From contig NW_001799566.1 in NCBI RefSeq assembly GCF_000165425.1, forward strand, positions 346,770 to 410,769: a stretch of DNA of 64,000 bases, given 5' to 3'. Shown here piece by piece: positions 47,786-61,940 of this stretch. The stretch comes from Paramecium tetraurelia. Lineage: Eukaryota > Ciliophora > Oligohymenophorea > Peniculida > Parameciidae. Position 1 is the stretch's first letter; the number at the start of each line of letters is the position of its first letter. The notes below the pieces were generated by a model, which had not been told where the DNA came from, searched no databases, and was given only the letters and a program-made list of their open reading frames with translations. The position numbers and the translations under genes were made by a program.

Positions 47786-49139
47786 TCAATTATTCTAAAT
47801 TTCGACTTTTAATATCTATTAGATTTGCTCTTGCTGATTTTAAATTATTTGAATTATTGTGATACCATTATTAGTTACTGAAATAGTAAATACACTAACT
47901 GCAGTCGTTTGAGAGTTTAATAAAGCATAAATTGAAATAGCATTTACACTTCTTAAACAATAGTAATATAGCTTCTTTATATTACAGGAGCTGCACATAA
48001 AGTATTCAGTGTAAAGTTTTTTCCTTAGATAATCGCATTAATATCTAATCTGAACATGAAGTTAAGTTTTTTACTACACATAAAGTGTTTCAGTAGCTGG
48101 AGTTGCATAAACCTTATTAAGTTCAGTTATGACTACAGTAAAAATAGGTGCTGGCTATAAGGCATAATACTCAGTTTGACTGACTCTGACTGTTCTAATA
48201 ATCCAAGGTAAAAAAGTTTATGTGATACTTCTATGGAAATAAATACTTGTAAATCTTAGTTTGGAGACATTATTGCCACCTCCTACCCCTATATTAATAA
48301 AATTTATTGATACATTTGCCATAAGTGTAATAATTTGAATATTAAATCCTCTTTACTCTAAGATTTATAGTTTAACCCCAATTCAATCCTTATAAGCCAA
48401 TAGTCCAGTCTTTATCACTTGGGAAAGTTAATGTTGGACTAGTATACAAATCACCAGTATGGACTATTTGATTCTCTACGTCAATGGCATCATCAATAGA
48501 TAGAAATATCTAATAGCCAAGTTTTATTAAATTAAAGTTGTTTGATTTGATCTAAATTACAACATCCTACAAATTGATACTTACGATCTAAAGTAGGAAT
48601 GAATTAATACAGATAGTTCAAAATCTATGGGACCAGTGTAACATAATGATGTCACATGTATGATTCCCTTTGAGAAATTAGGATTAAAATGAGGGTGAGG
48701 TATTTAAATTGAGAAACTAGCACTTGATTATGAAATATCATAATTGACTATACTTATGACTTGGATTCTTCTATCGTCATAGGCATACCAATTGAAGGGA
48801 GTATCCCAAACTCTATGCTGATATAAACATCTGAGTAAGACTTTAAACTCTAAAAATAATGAAAAAATTTTTACTAGTTGTTGTTATTTCGGTTACTTCT
48901 ATATCATATCCATTGGGTTAGTAATAATCATAATTATATTTGTATATTACAAATGCAACCTAAGGAGGTTTTTCAAATGTCCCAGAAAACGAAAACTCTT
49001 TCAAATAGTTTGTGTTAGGATATCCGAGAAATCCATCTTCATAATGGAATTAAGATGCGAATCCTGTATCATATGTGATGAATCCAAGGATAGTTTCTAT
49101 TAGTATGGATAGGAAAAATGAAAGATTATAAAATTTCAT
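47786..49139 (-). CDS. secreted H-type lectin domain protein
   Basis: 426 residues from ATG 49139 to TGA 47786-47788 with introns of 31, 23 and only 19 nt; spliced length exact. Signal peptide (first ~20 residues). Residues ~35-115 are an H-type lectin domain: FSFSGTFEKPPQVAFVIY, IEVTEITTTSKNFFIIF and WDTPFNWYAYDDRRIQVI, which carry the beta-sandwich strands and the Trp/Tyr positions of the Helix pomatia agglutinin family. Beta-rich regions follow (one with GLQGLNWEQRGFNIQI) that may be one or two further diverged copies, and a C-terminal part with clustered cysteines (CSSCNIKKLYYC). H-type lectins bind GalNAc. A surface or secreted recognition protein is likely. Confidence 0.85.
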
Positions 49140-50137
49140 ATCAATTATTATTATTTAAATCTTAACCACAATATAATTCTTAAGAATTTTAGTACAAATA
49201 AATGATGATAATTTTGTATCCTTAGGAAAATGTATACCTCTAAGACTATTAACTTTAGTTGTTGTTTAAGATCAAATCTTGGTTGAATTGATAATTATTC
49301 AAAGGTATTAATGGTTAATAATGTTCTTATAAATTTAATTTTAATCAATAACTGTTTCTTAAATAATTTTCCTAATTAATTATTATTAAATTATTAATAT
49401 AATTTTATATTGATTGAATTTAGTTAATAATAAATTTTTTATAAATGAGTATATAAATAAATTGTAGATATTAATAATTTTTAATGGTAATCAATTTGTT
49501 TATTCTAATCCTTATCCTATAATTATATTTAAGGTAAGAATTCTTCTGTTTATAATCAGTAGTATACACAGATACATAAAGCCCTAAAGCCTTTTGACTT
49601 TTTGGTCAATATTTTACAAAAAATATATGATAAGACATAAAAATTTTAGAACCCTGTATGTTTTCGTAAAAGTTTAACTTACATTTTTAATTAGTCTTCA
49701 AAAGAAAGGGAAATACTAAGAAAAAATTAGAAAAATGTACTCGAGCTGTGTAAATAATCGGATCAATATTAATTAAGCTAAAATGGCAATAAATTCATGC
49801 AAAACATTCAAACTGTAAGAGGATTTTTGGGTGTCTATTCATTCATTTAAATCATTTAATTAAAGACTTTAGTTTTTTGAAGTTGATATCATGGATATAT
49901 TATATTATTTGATAACAAAAAAAATTCTTAATTAGAAATTAAATGAAGTGAAGAATACTCAGTATAATATTTAATTTTCAAATAGGATACTATATACATA
50001 GCTAAAATGATAAAAAATTAAAATTTTAATTAAATTGTGCTTTAGAAAATCCTCTAGTGATTATTGAGTAAATTATTTCAATATATAGCCTAGATTATAA
50101 TGAGAAAATTATCTTATATATCTTATTTTTTATTTTA
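49140..50137. other. intergenic region with a weak plus-strand ORF
   Basis: About 1 kb. A plus-strand ORF at 49783-50010 (75 aa; FWVSIHSFKSFNQRLQFFEV) reads plausibly but has no family, no intron evidence and no neighbour context. I leave it as a possible small gene only. Confidence 0.4.
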
Positions 50138-51800
50138 TCAAATATTTAAAGATGAATTAATCTTATGGAGTAGGTTTCTGCTTCTTTTTACTACACATTC
50201 CAAAGTAATATTAAATTTGCTCAATAATTATTTGGGATATTTCATTTAATACACCAAAAGAAAGTAGAAAGATATGGAACCAACTGCATTTTATTTTTAT
50301 TTCTTCATTAATATAATTAGCACCTTCTTATATATAAACAAAAGAGCTTTATGTATGATACGTAACTAATGTTTCTCTAAAAAATCAAGATGATTTAAAT
50401 AACTTAATTTATCAATACAGAACTTTAAATTACCATTTATGCAATAAATGATCCTATAATTTTTCGATAGCCGTAAATTAATTTTAATTACATAAGATTA
50501 ATTAAGGAAATCAACTCTAGTTATAAAACATCTGACCTTTTAAGAAAAATCAGGAAGCCTATGAAACAAAATGAAACTTTTCAAGATCAAAGTGTTTATC
50601 ATCTGGTTAATAATACAATACTATGTCTCTTACATATCCTTATTCAATTTATATAGTTAAATTCGGAGCTATGTGATCTTTAATTATTAATTCAACCTAA
50701 TAAAAGTATGTTGGCATAATTAATTCACAAATGTATCTATTTGAAACTACATATTTCACTCCATTGATTTTGATCTTTTGAAAGCCAATAATAAAATGCA
50801 GATAAAATTTCAACATTTCTCCTTATGAGGAGGCAATACTCCAAAATTATTAAAGAAAACAGCAATCAGCACATAAATTAAATAAATCATTAGACCAAGG
50901 GAATTTTGTTGTCCTTTCTTAAAGACTTGAGAATAGATATTAGTAAAAACTTATGTTTGAAAATTTTCCCTTTTTGCAAGGCAAATAATCAAAGTTGTCA
51001 CAAGCTTCAAAATCTGATAGGCATCCTTCAATGTAAAATTGAAATTTTTTGATTCTACATTGTAACTCAAATCAATAAAATAATATACCAATCCATGTAC
51101 TTCTTTGTAAATTGAAGAAAATTTTTTTTCTGTTGATATTATTAAATTATTGTATAAAAATAGAAACCGTATAGAGTAGGTCCATCTAATTTTGACAATG
51201 CAGGAGCATCATAAAATTGATTGTATACCTGGATCTCATCTAATTACACCATTATTTGCCCTGAACTTATATCATCAATTCTTATTAATAAAAACAATAT
51301 TACAATCAAAATTCCATTTACACTTTTATTTGATTAGGGCTCAAATCTAAGAACATCCTGATATTGTATAAAGTCCATATACAGTTAGGCCATCTTTGGT
51401 AGCAAAAATAGTTTACCCTGTGAAATTTTTCCATCCTAGGATTTACTACATCATGGTAACCATCAAATCCCTAAGTAGTAAGACCAAATTTATAAATCAA
51501 ATTTTCATTGTTCTGGACAGGGTAAAACCATTGTGATTATAAGAAATATAATTAACTTTAATTCATATTCTACCTGCTTTTGCTGCATCATTCTTTAAAT
51601 TTTAAACTTGAATGCAAAGTAGTCATTTTTGTAAAATTTATTTATTATAAATTTTTCATCTAAGATCTAATTTAAGAATTGAACCCTTGGTGATTAGATG
51701 ATTATTGAGGCTAGCATTTTAGAATGCCTGTTGATTATTATGAAACCCTCTGTAATTAATAAAATTGTTTAAATCTCAAGCAAAAATTTTAGAACAGCAT
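50138..51800 (-). CDS. ConA/LamG-like domain protein, 5' end unresolved
   Basis: Reads to TGA 50138-50140 with five inferred introns (25, 25, 23, 38 and 22 nt, then a 32-nt one) that each repair a frame shift. The N-terminal ~150 residues have the jelly-roll pattern of ConA/LamG domains, including QFLxxxxKxGFDG-type text (KFGLTTQGFDGYHDVV), a TM-like strand VNGILIVILFLLIRID and the hallmark IMVQLDEIQVYNQFYD. That last motif recalls the lectin-like domain of BEACH proteins. A long helical region of about 230 residues follows (DLSYNVESKNFNFTLKDAYQ, RRNVEILSAFYYW). No BEACH or WD part is present, so it is either short or truncated. The start at ATG 51800 is only the nearest ATG and is not joined to the first exon in frame, so the 5' end may be decayed. 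Confidence 0.55.
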
Positions 51801-52660
51801 TGTTGCAAATATATAAAATAATAGATTTAAATATTATTTTAATCAAAAAATAAATATTTAGTTGATTAAGAATAATTATTAATGTAAACTAATTATTTAT
51901 TAGTATTTTGGTTTTAGTTTATTATATAAAAATAAATGGATCTAAACTAAATGGTCAACAAAAAGGTTAACGGCTTCTGTAAGCCATTTTGAAATTTCAT
52001 GGATTTTTATAAACAATTTAACTAATAAATTAAAGGTTATTTGTTATTTCTAAAAATATAATATTAATAATTTTAATAATTATTGAAGAAATATATAAAT
52101 TGACTTGAGAATTTCTTAGTGATACGGAAAATGAGGTCACAATAGTGATATGTAAAATTAAAATTACAATATATGCAATAATTTAGAAATACTGCAATAT
52201 TTTATTTTTTAATTATATTATCCACATTAATTATATCCATATTGTAAATAAGGAATTTACACAAATTTGAAATAGGCCATTTTTAAGCAAAAATTAAGTA
52301 TCAGATTCTGTTTAAGATTTGATAAATTATAGAATTCTTAGGACAATATTAATTATGAGAATGAAGTTATATCATTTTAATTAGTGATTATACAATTTAT
52401 TTACAATTTTTAATTCATTGAATTGATGCCAACTCTGATTGCATCAGGTTTTTACAATTTCTTACCCAAAAGCAGAAACCAATTTTAATAATCTAAATGA
52501 ATACTAAACAACTAAATTAAAATCGTGTAGTTATTTATTTTCCACCAAAATCAGGCGTCTCGTTTGATTTTTTTATATCCATTTTCAAATATAAATACAA
52601 AATCTCGGTTACATGTTTTTTTAACAATTAAAAATTTATATTAAAATACATTGAAGGAAG
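51801..52660. other. intergenic region between divergent genes
   Basis: About 860 bp of AT-rich DNA; no coding frame or motif supported. Confidence 0.5.
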
Positions 52661-55600
52661 ATGAAACAGACTTAATTCCTTTATTAAGAATCTATAAAAG
52701 AGCAAAAGGAATCTAAAGCACAAGTTAAAAAGGTAATATTATTTTTATCAGTACTAGTTTCATGGAAATTAAAAGCCAAATGCTTCAGAAAAGTAACAAG
52801 GAGATGGCCCAAATTAATCTACAATCTACTCATTAGTCAATTTGGCTGTGTAATTTTGAATAATATTATATTTTAGCAAGGAAAGTCAGAACGAAAAGGT
52901 CTTATTTCCTGAATCGTTGATTGCACAGTCCTCTAAAATCAAACCTTAAGTTATGGTTAACAAAAATACCGAAATAGCAAGAAGTTTAAAGAAGCTAAAG
53001 CCTCTATCCACTCCAGATGCCACTTCTGAGTTGATATAATTAGGAAAGGGGAATGGCTATGATCTATAATTAAATGGTCCGAAACTATAAGTGTATCTTA
53101 AGCAATTGAATAAATTAACTAATGGACTGCTAAAGAAAACTTAAACATATTTATTATTTGGATCAATTGAATAAAAGATAAGTCAAAATACTGTTTTGTG
53201 TATTTTGCGTATCCAAAAATTAAAATTTTTTAATGACTACAATTCCAAAAATCATAAAAATCCAGCATTATTTTGTTGGGAAGTTGTGTATCGAAAGTAA
53301 AGCCTGATGAAGACTCTCCCAAAGGACTACTAAGGAGCTTAAGGTGATCTACTCGATTTTGTCTACACAAAACATGGCAATGAGATTGTTGAGATAGTGT
53401 TATGGAAGGTGAAAAATAATGATGAAGTATATATAATTATTCATTTATAGAAATATGTAGGATAGTTTGATTTGATAAATGAAGATTATTTTGGAGCAAA
53501 GGAAATACTTGATTATCAGAGGAAGGTTATAAGTGAAAATTGGGTAGAGAAGGAGATGTTTAAAACTATGAAATAATCCAAATCCTATATTGGGAATGTG
53601 TAATTTTAAATAGTTTTGTTTGGAAATAATAAGATACCCTAAAGTATTACTTGATATTTTATCACAAGGTAAATACTCTGGAATTCCTGGCTCTCCTAAG
53701 ACAGAAGAGGAAAGAGCAAGGCATCGGTTGATTGATTTGGCTATGTCGGGACAAGAGTATAGATGGTTCATTGATGAGAATGATAAACTTGTGATTCAGA
53801 AAATCGATACGATTACTTCAGAAATTGTTGCTGAGTGTACTCTTGAAGTTGTTACAACTGAATGTGGATAATTGACAATAGTTTACGAATAAAAATATAA
53901 TAATCCAGATCTTAATGGTAGATCTAGGCCAAATTCAAGATAAATGAGAAAATAACATTTTGATGCCACTATGGCATTAATTTAGGAATTGGATAGAAAT
54001 GGATAATTCACTGAAATATAAGCTAATCTAAGAGCTCTTAGTAGATAAGGAAGATTATCTAAAGGAGCTATTCAAGATGCTTTGTATCAAATGGGATGCA
54101 CCGCTAACCAATTATTATTAACTGAATGTGGAGAATTTGGTGATTGTTTAATGGATTTTCTGTTAGTGACTGATGATTTATCAGGAGTTCTTGAAGCAAT
54201 GCAAGAAATTAAATTGTTAGGAGAAGATGAATTAAATTTAGAGAATTTTTCTAATAATTTATTCTAACTTATTGGTTAACATTTGAGAAAGAATACAAAT
54301 TTAAAGGCTATTATTTCCTTTATTAAAGCTTTGGAAAAGAAACCAGAAGTAGCTATTTTGATACAAAATTATTCTTATGCCTCTGAAAATGTATTAACCA
54401 AACAGCCTCCTTTCTTACAATGTATGAAAATATAACAATATAATAGATTTCAACCCAAGGAATTATGAACACGTAATGGTTTTGGGTAAGTTAAATAAAA
54501 TGATTGAACTGTTTAAGATAGATACTAAATTTACAAAAGCTTTAAAACAGGCTCATGTGGAGGCAAAAAAATCAATATACTTTGAAATTCCTTGTTTTCC
54601 TAAAGATTAAGATTTAGAAAAGAAAGCTGATTCCTTATAACTCAAATCAATAGGGTAGAATATTATCCATGAAATTGTGAGAAGATAAAAATGGGAAAAA
54701 AGTCATCTAATATTTGACAGATATCCTGAGTGGTTTTTTGTTGCAGATTTCTAAGGAATTACTCCATTTTCTAGCATGTTAGAAAAAGCACCATATGATG
54801 TACTTCAATCCCTTTTTAATACCTATCCCACATAATTGAATATAGTTTTTTAATAATTCAATCCATATCAAGAGGCATATATAGGTGATGTTCCAATCAA
54901 GAGATCAAAAAATTCAAATGAAGAAGTTTAGGGAGGGCAATAAAAAAATAAATAAAATATTACAAAATAGTAACCTTTTGAATGGATGGCTTAGTAAAAA
55001 GAATATAGAAAAAACATATTACATTCTGTAATTTTAAATCCGAATTTAACAGCATTTGAGATTTCAGAAATATTGAAAACTATTGAATTATTAGTTAATC
55101 AATCAAATAATAACAATTTTTCAATTATTAAAACTCAAAAATTAAGAGCCGGAGATTTCACACCACTTGGTTTGTACTTAGAAATAATAAGATCTAAATG
55201 TAAGAAGAAGTTGGATAGAGTTTAAAGAGAATTTGGTACATCTTTGTTTATTTGTTAAATGCTGATGCCTGACTAAGATAAACTACAAGAAGAATAAGGA
55301 AAGAGTGATGCCTTGTTTACTTGGGATAGTTAGAGTTAGTTCGTAATTTAATCGATTATTTCAAGGTTACCAGAATCCTTATTCTAATAAATTGATGGGT
55401 TACTTCCATTTATGAAATGGATTCCCCCCTTGGAATAATTAAAATCAATTAGATATATACATTTACCTGTTAGATTCTTGATAAAACATAAATAGTAATA
55501 AAGGCTAATTCTACTTTTACAATAAATGTATAATGATATTAAATAATTGGAGTATGACACAAATAAATTAGAATCAGATGAAGTTGTTTAAATACTTTAT

Positions 55601-58600
55601 TATTTTTAAATTTAGATTCTTATGTTGCTGGAAATAAGAAATCTTAAAACATAACATTTAGAATCAATATCAGATTTAATTGTACGCTAATTAAAGGATT
55701 TTTCCTAATCATTTACAGAAATTTTAGTAGTTTCTATGCCTAAAAATATTACCTCATCCTTTTATCAAATCAAGAGAAATCCAGGAACCTTATTGGAACT
55801 TTTAAATTTAGTTTAGTTCAATACACTAATTACAGACTTAGAGATCAAGAATTTAGACAGATTGGATACCATATTATTGGGATCAGCTTTATCTCAAGCT
55901 CATCATAAAAAACCTTTGAAAGATTTAATCAAAATTTTCTTAAAAAAGGATTAAGATAAAGATGATATTGGGAGAGATAATTATAAAAACAAGGAATTTT
56001 CAATAATTGTAAATCCAAATGAAATCCTAGATGAAAACGCAACTGTCTATAGAGAAAGTTTAGATAAGAAATAAGTTGAAAAGTTTCTGCTTTTTTTGAA
56101 GCCTGATTAAGTCCTATCTTTGGTAAGTAATGAATCAAAATTTAGCAGAATTGTTCATCGTTTAATTTTAAATTCCTTTTATACAAGAAAATCTGTTGGC
56201 ATAACTTAACAGCAAATTATGCTGTGGATTAGAAATGAGGATTTAAGAAAAAGTTCAAAATGGAAAAAACTTTACATAGACTACTTTAGAAATAGAATGG
56301 ATCTCTATTTTATACATTGCCTTATAGATATCGAATTTCCACAAACAAAGAGAACGTATATAAACTAAAACAAAATTTAACCTTATATAACCGCATAAGG
56401 AAATAGTTGGGCATCTCTATTAAACTACAAACTATTTACTCAAGCTCTTAAGGATAATTTCTAGTTTGTTGACATTGAAGATTCTATAAGAGCTGTAGCT
56501 ATTAATGGATAATATGATAGAGTCCAGATCCTAATTCCGCATATAAGGGATCCTTAAATCTTGCGTTAAACCATACAATTAGTCAGCATTTTAGCAAAAA
56601 GCTAAATGACATCATAAACAGAATATCAATATTTTACTAAAAGAAAACTATGCACTATTTAAGAAATATTGTAAAGTGATGATGAAGGTGATGAGAATGA
56701 GTAAAAACCTAAAAGAATAATTCCAGGTAATTTAAATAAATAGGAATTAAAAAAATTGTTAAGAGATCGTCTTGATGAAACTTAAAAATCTAATTAATAT
56801 GGTTATTTTAGACATTAAACGATTTTAAATTAGTATGTTATTAAGAAATTTGAACTCATTCCAATTAAACCAAAAAATACAATTAAACAGTAAAAAGAGA
56901 AATGGAAAATAGAGAATGTGAAATTTCCAGATGTTTTAGATTAAATCAGAACACCTGTATCTGTTTCAAGTTAATTACAAGAAATGAATTCCAATATACA
57001 AATTGAATTTGATTACTATCTGAAGTTGTAGTATCCTAAATATGAGAAAATAGATCTAAATAAATTTGAGTAACAATTTGAAAAAGATGTCTTAGCTTTT
57101 CGATATCTAAAAAATTGGAAATAAGCAGTATAAAGGCAAAATATCAGTTCCCTTTTCAGTTAAGGTTATTAGGAATCTGAAAAGTGCTCTTATAAGAATG
57201 TATTAAACTTATTAATAAACGAATTTAAAAAATATGGAGTTCCATTGTGTTAGAAGGATGAGGATTATGAAATAATTCTGTAGATATTAATGTTTTACAG
57301 AATTATAACAGTTGAGGATTACATCAATCAAATTATTTCTAGTAACAAAGATGACAAAACAAAAAATAATCTACTTTTTGGAATTTTAGAATAATTACTT
57401 ACTTGCAAAAATAACCCGTAATTTGAAAGATATTAAATGAAAAATTAAGATATCTACATCAAATTGATTGGGTTGATTATTAAAAATCTAAAAATTTTAG
57501 ATGAAGATGATTCAGAATTTATGATTTAAAACATCATAGTATAAGTTCAACTTACACTTGAAAAAAGTAAAAAAATCAATATAAATCCCTTAAAACTTTA
57601 CAAAGTGAAGCTGGCAAGTGAGATGTTAGTTAGATTAGATTAATCGAGAATAAAGGACTAATTCAAAGATAATATTAGTATCATAGCTAAAGTTATACGA
57701 GATAAGAATTTGAACGATAAAACATTATAATAATTTGCTAATGGATATTTACCTCAATAGGCCCAAGAGATTAAATAAAAAAGAGAAACACCTAAAGACA
57801 TCATATCCTCATTTAAGAAGAAAACTTTGGAAGAACTATTAGAATAAGTTGATCTCACATATTACGTATCAAAATTTTCTGATAGAGATTGTGAGGATAT
57901 TGTTAAGGAACTTTTTAAACTTCCTAGAGATAAGATTAAAAAAAAAGAAGTTCTGAGGAAATTTGATCGAAAACTTATTGAATCATTAATTTTCTATAGG
58001 AGATTTAAGACATATGACGCTTTGATTAATTAGATCTTGTTAAAGAAAATATGTTAAAAAGGTTTAGATGAGGAAAAATTAAAAAAATAATTTCTTTTAT
58101 TTGAAGAGTATGATATTAAAGCTGGCTAATCAAAAAAAGAACTAAAAGATAAGGTGGAATTAGGAGCTGGTGATAAAATTGAATAAGAACCAAATGATGA
58201 GGTGGTTTAAGAAGTAAATGATTAGGTGGTTTAAGAAGTATATAAAAAGGTGGAATAATCAGCTCCTAAAAAGAAAGGGACAGAGACTACAAATGATTCT
58301 ATGGCCAATATAGCAGCCTAATTTGGATTCTATGAATATTTTGATACTCTCCATAGGTTGAATATAAGAATAAATGAAATGTAGAAATTCCCTTGTATTA
58401 GATTTATGTTGGAGACGAATGATTAATTATAGACTTTAGCTGAGGATTTTGAGAGAAGAGATTTTAATTACCTTAGTAATTGTATCAAAATGATGAGATA
58501 TTTACGATTAAACCACTATGAGGCAAACGCTTTTTCATTATATTTTGAAAATGAGATCATGTAGAGTTTCTTAATTTAAGATGTCTCATAAATATCTACT

Positions 58601-61600
58601 CCATGTATGAACATTATTAAACAATATCTAATGATTAAAGGAAGATCATAGCCTATTTGGTAAGACTCATTAATTTAAAAAAAGTCAGAAATTCAATATC
58701 CAACATATGTGAAAATGATATTCCAAAAAAAAATATAAGAACATTCATTGATTAGATTGAAAGTAAGTGGAATTGAAAAGGGAGTTAAATTCTGTTACCC
58801 TTCAAATTATGATCCTGAAAGCAATGAATATTCTATAACAAAAGAGGATATACGTAAGACTTAAATAAGAAGACCTATAGTTTCAATTGATTAATATATT
58901 GAATGCTTAGATAAAAATCATCCTTTAAGATTAGATAATTAAATGATAAATGATCCTGAATTTTAAAAACATTTAAAAACACTTTAATTACCTTATTAGA
59001 ATTAAGAATTTATAGTAGATAAAATTAATGTTATTTAATTTTTGCAATAGACACTTTATCATGATCATGAAATCTATTATTATTTGCTAAACTTCCCTTT
59101 GTTTTGGTATGATTAATAAATACCCAAAGAAAGGTTAATCATATTTACTTTCTTTTACGAATTAGAACTTGGATTGGTCTTTTTTAAAGCTTTATTAATA
59201 CATGAACCAAAGAAATTAGATTTAGTATTAGATATTTATTTTTATTCCTTGAGAGAGTATGTTACCAGTGGAGATGAAATGCTAGACGACGATAGGGAAC
59301 AGTAGACATATCATATAGATAGTGATTGGGAGCATTATGAACAAGAATAAACTGATAATGAAGAAGAAGATTCTGAATAATAGAGATAGGATGATTAATA
59401 AGATAATGCTAGAAACCAGGAATAGAATGAATAGATTCCTAATGATTAACAAGGATAAGAGCTAGGTAAAAAAAAGAAAAAAATTAAAGTGCTTAAAAAA
59501 AGAGTTAAAGACTATATCGAATTAAAATATGGATTAAGAAGAGCGATTACAAAGAAATGCTCTAATTAAGTAAAATTTTCAATTTATCTCTAATTATTAT
59601 TACTTGCTGCTACTAATGAGGAATCCTTTTAGCAAGTTCAAAAATATTTAGTAGAAAATAAAGCATTGCCTCCTTTATAGCAACCAAAAGAGATAGATCC
59701 ACTGGTATAATCTAGATTAATAGAATAAGGATACAAATAACCTTATAATAAATAATTCATTTAATAAATTGACTAGAAAATTAACTAAATTTCTTAATAA
59801 TAGCTTGAGGATATTACACATTTGTAAGAAATTATGAAATTCAATCAAACTCTAAAGGAAAAATAGTATAGCCTTGTGTTTTAGTTTTTAATTTTCCAAG
59901 TATACAATAGCCAATATTCAGCCTACTAGAATGTTATTGATAAGTTATTAGATCATCCTGCTTATGTATGTTTGTCCAAATAAAGAACTTAAATATTCTC
60001 GAGTTCTCTCTCTAATGATAAGCAATTCCAAGAAGAAATAATCAATTATCATATAAAAAATAGGTTAATAAAGAATGAGAAGTATTACAAAGTTAAGAGA
60101 ATTTAAATGACAAGAGATTTTGTAGATAAGTTCTTTGAAGCAAAGTCTAATCAGTAATTTACAAATGATAAATGGATACACATCATTTGTTTATTAAAAT
60201 ATTGTTCTGAATTAGAATATCACTTTCTTCATTTTAATGCCGTTGAGAATATTAAAAAATTTCAAACTCTTTTTCATCTAGAAAATGACCATATTGATGA
60301 TAATTATGAAAGCGGTTACAGCCCTGGGGATACATTTATTTCATCATATTTCTTTAAATTCGAAATCACTAATAATTTCACAACTCCAACTTACGAATAC
60401 AAAAAATAGAGATCTAAATTTCATGGAGGATTTTTTTCTTATATTTTTTCTGTTGATATAACTATAAATATCTTAAGAAGTAAAAATCCTAATAATCCAT
60501 TTCCAATACCTTTTTTGTATTCAAAAACTTATGATGAATTGGAAAAGATATTTAGAATTTTTATGTTTGATGCCGCTATTCATAACTTCCTTTTAGATTA
60601 AAAAGGCAGATTCAATGAAATGTATAGAATATCTGATGCCGATTAGGTTGATAGTTCAGTAGGACATAAGAAGTTAACAATAGAAAATTATTAGCAATTT
60701 TCAAAAATTCAATATATTGAATTATATTATTTAGATAAATGTATTTAAAGTTTTAACAGTAAAATAAGCGAAAAATAAAGTCTAAGATACTACATAGAAT
60801 AAAGCGAAAAGGAATTTAATGATATAGACACTAATGAATATCACCAAGGGAACTTGTCATACCCAAATCCAATAAATATTAGAGAGATTAAAATTCGAAT
60901 AAAGGATAATGTTTATAGTAAATTATGGTTTAATTATATCTTAGCTCTTCCGTTTAGTAATTATAAGCCAAGAATTCATAAATAATCCAATTAGAAAATA
61001 GAATTAGATTTAACTTTTCCAGAGTTATATCCAGTTACTATATTATAAGGTTATAAATACATTCCTGATATAATTACTGAAGCAGAATTTAATCAAAAAT
61101 TTGATTCGTTGTCAATTCTATATTCAACTTGTGTAAATATTTATTTAAACTTAAGATTGAACTAAACACCTATTCTTAATAATTATATGATTTTGTGACT
61201 AACGTGCCTAGCAGTGAAGAACTTTATGAGGAAAATCCAAAGCTTAGAGATGTAATTTGGCCACTTGTGCAAAAGAAAAACAAGTTGGCTAAAGGATATT
61301 CAGATAAGTTTATCTATACTTATATTTCTGAATCTATCCCTATTTATTTAATTTAGTTTCTAATTGAAAATTTGAAAATTGAATTAAACCACAAAATTTA
61401 GTTTACTTTTAATTGTCTATCCTTTACTGAAATTATATTAATCAAATTAATTCGAATAATTCAACAAAGCACTGGGAAAAGTATAAAATATTGTATAAAA
61501 TAGTATGTAAAATAGTCACTGCAATCACCATATTGTAAGAATGGCTTTGGCTTAAGAAAATATTGATTACTATTGGAAACATTATTGTTGAGAATGATTT

Positions 61601-61940
61601 AAACAAATTCATCTCATATTATGTAGAACTTGATGAAATTCATCCCAGTTATGTAAGTTATTTTTACTATGATCAAAGGCATTTAAATTTAAGTCAGATA
61701 AGCTTGAAGGGATGGATTAATTATTTAGATTTGGTAAATCCCAGTTCTTTGTACATTCAAACGTCCTCATTATTAGATTAAGTATTGCTTTGGTTTCTGA
61801 AAACCTATAATCAAAGCAAAACTCAAGGAACTTTAAGTTACATCAACTCAAAAGTACACTGTTCTCAGAAGATATAGAGATAAATGTATATTTTACCTAA
61901 TATCTATTTAGAAATATATGTAATTTATTGTCACTTTTGA
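52661..61940 (+). CDS. giant protein (~3,020 aa) with C2-like N-terminal domain, otherwise unrecognised
   Basis: From ATG 52661 to TGA 61938-61940, seven or eight introns are inferred (25, 27, 24, 25 [53644-53668], 25 [~54420-54444], 23 [~61130-61152], 46 and 22 nt); the spliced length divides exactly by three, which supports a single gene. Residues ~150-310 form a C2-like beta-sandwich (WEVVYRK, GDLLDFVYTKHGNEIVEIVLW, YVGQFDLINEDYF, IGNVQFQIVLFG). After that come KYSGIPGSPKTEEERARHR and ~2,600 mostly helical residues resembling HEAT/ARM-type solenoids, with two acidic disordered patches (near 56.65-56.70 kb and 59.28-59.45 kb). No transmembrane span or enzyme motif recognised. A large scaffold, membrane- or vesicle-associated through C2, is a guess. 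The 46-nt intron near 61.35 kb is the least secure join. Confidence 0.72.
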
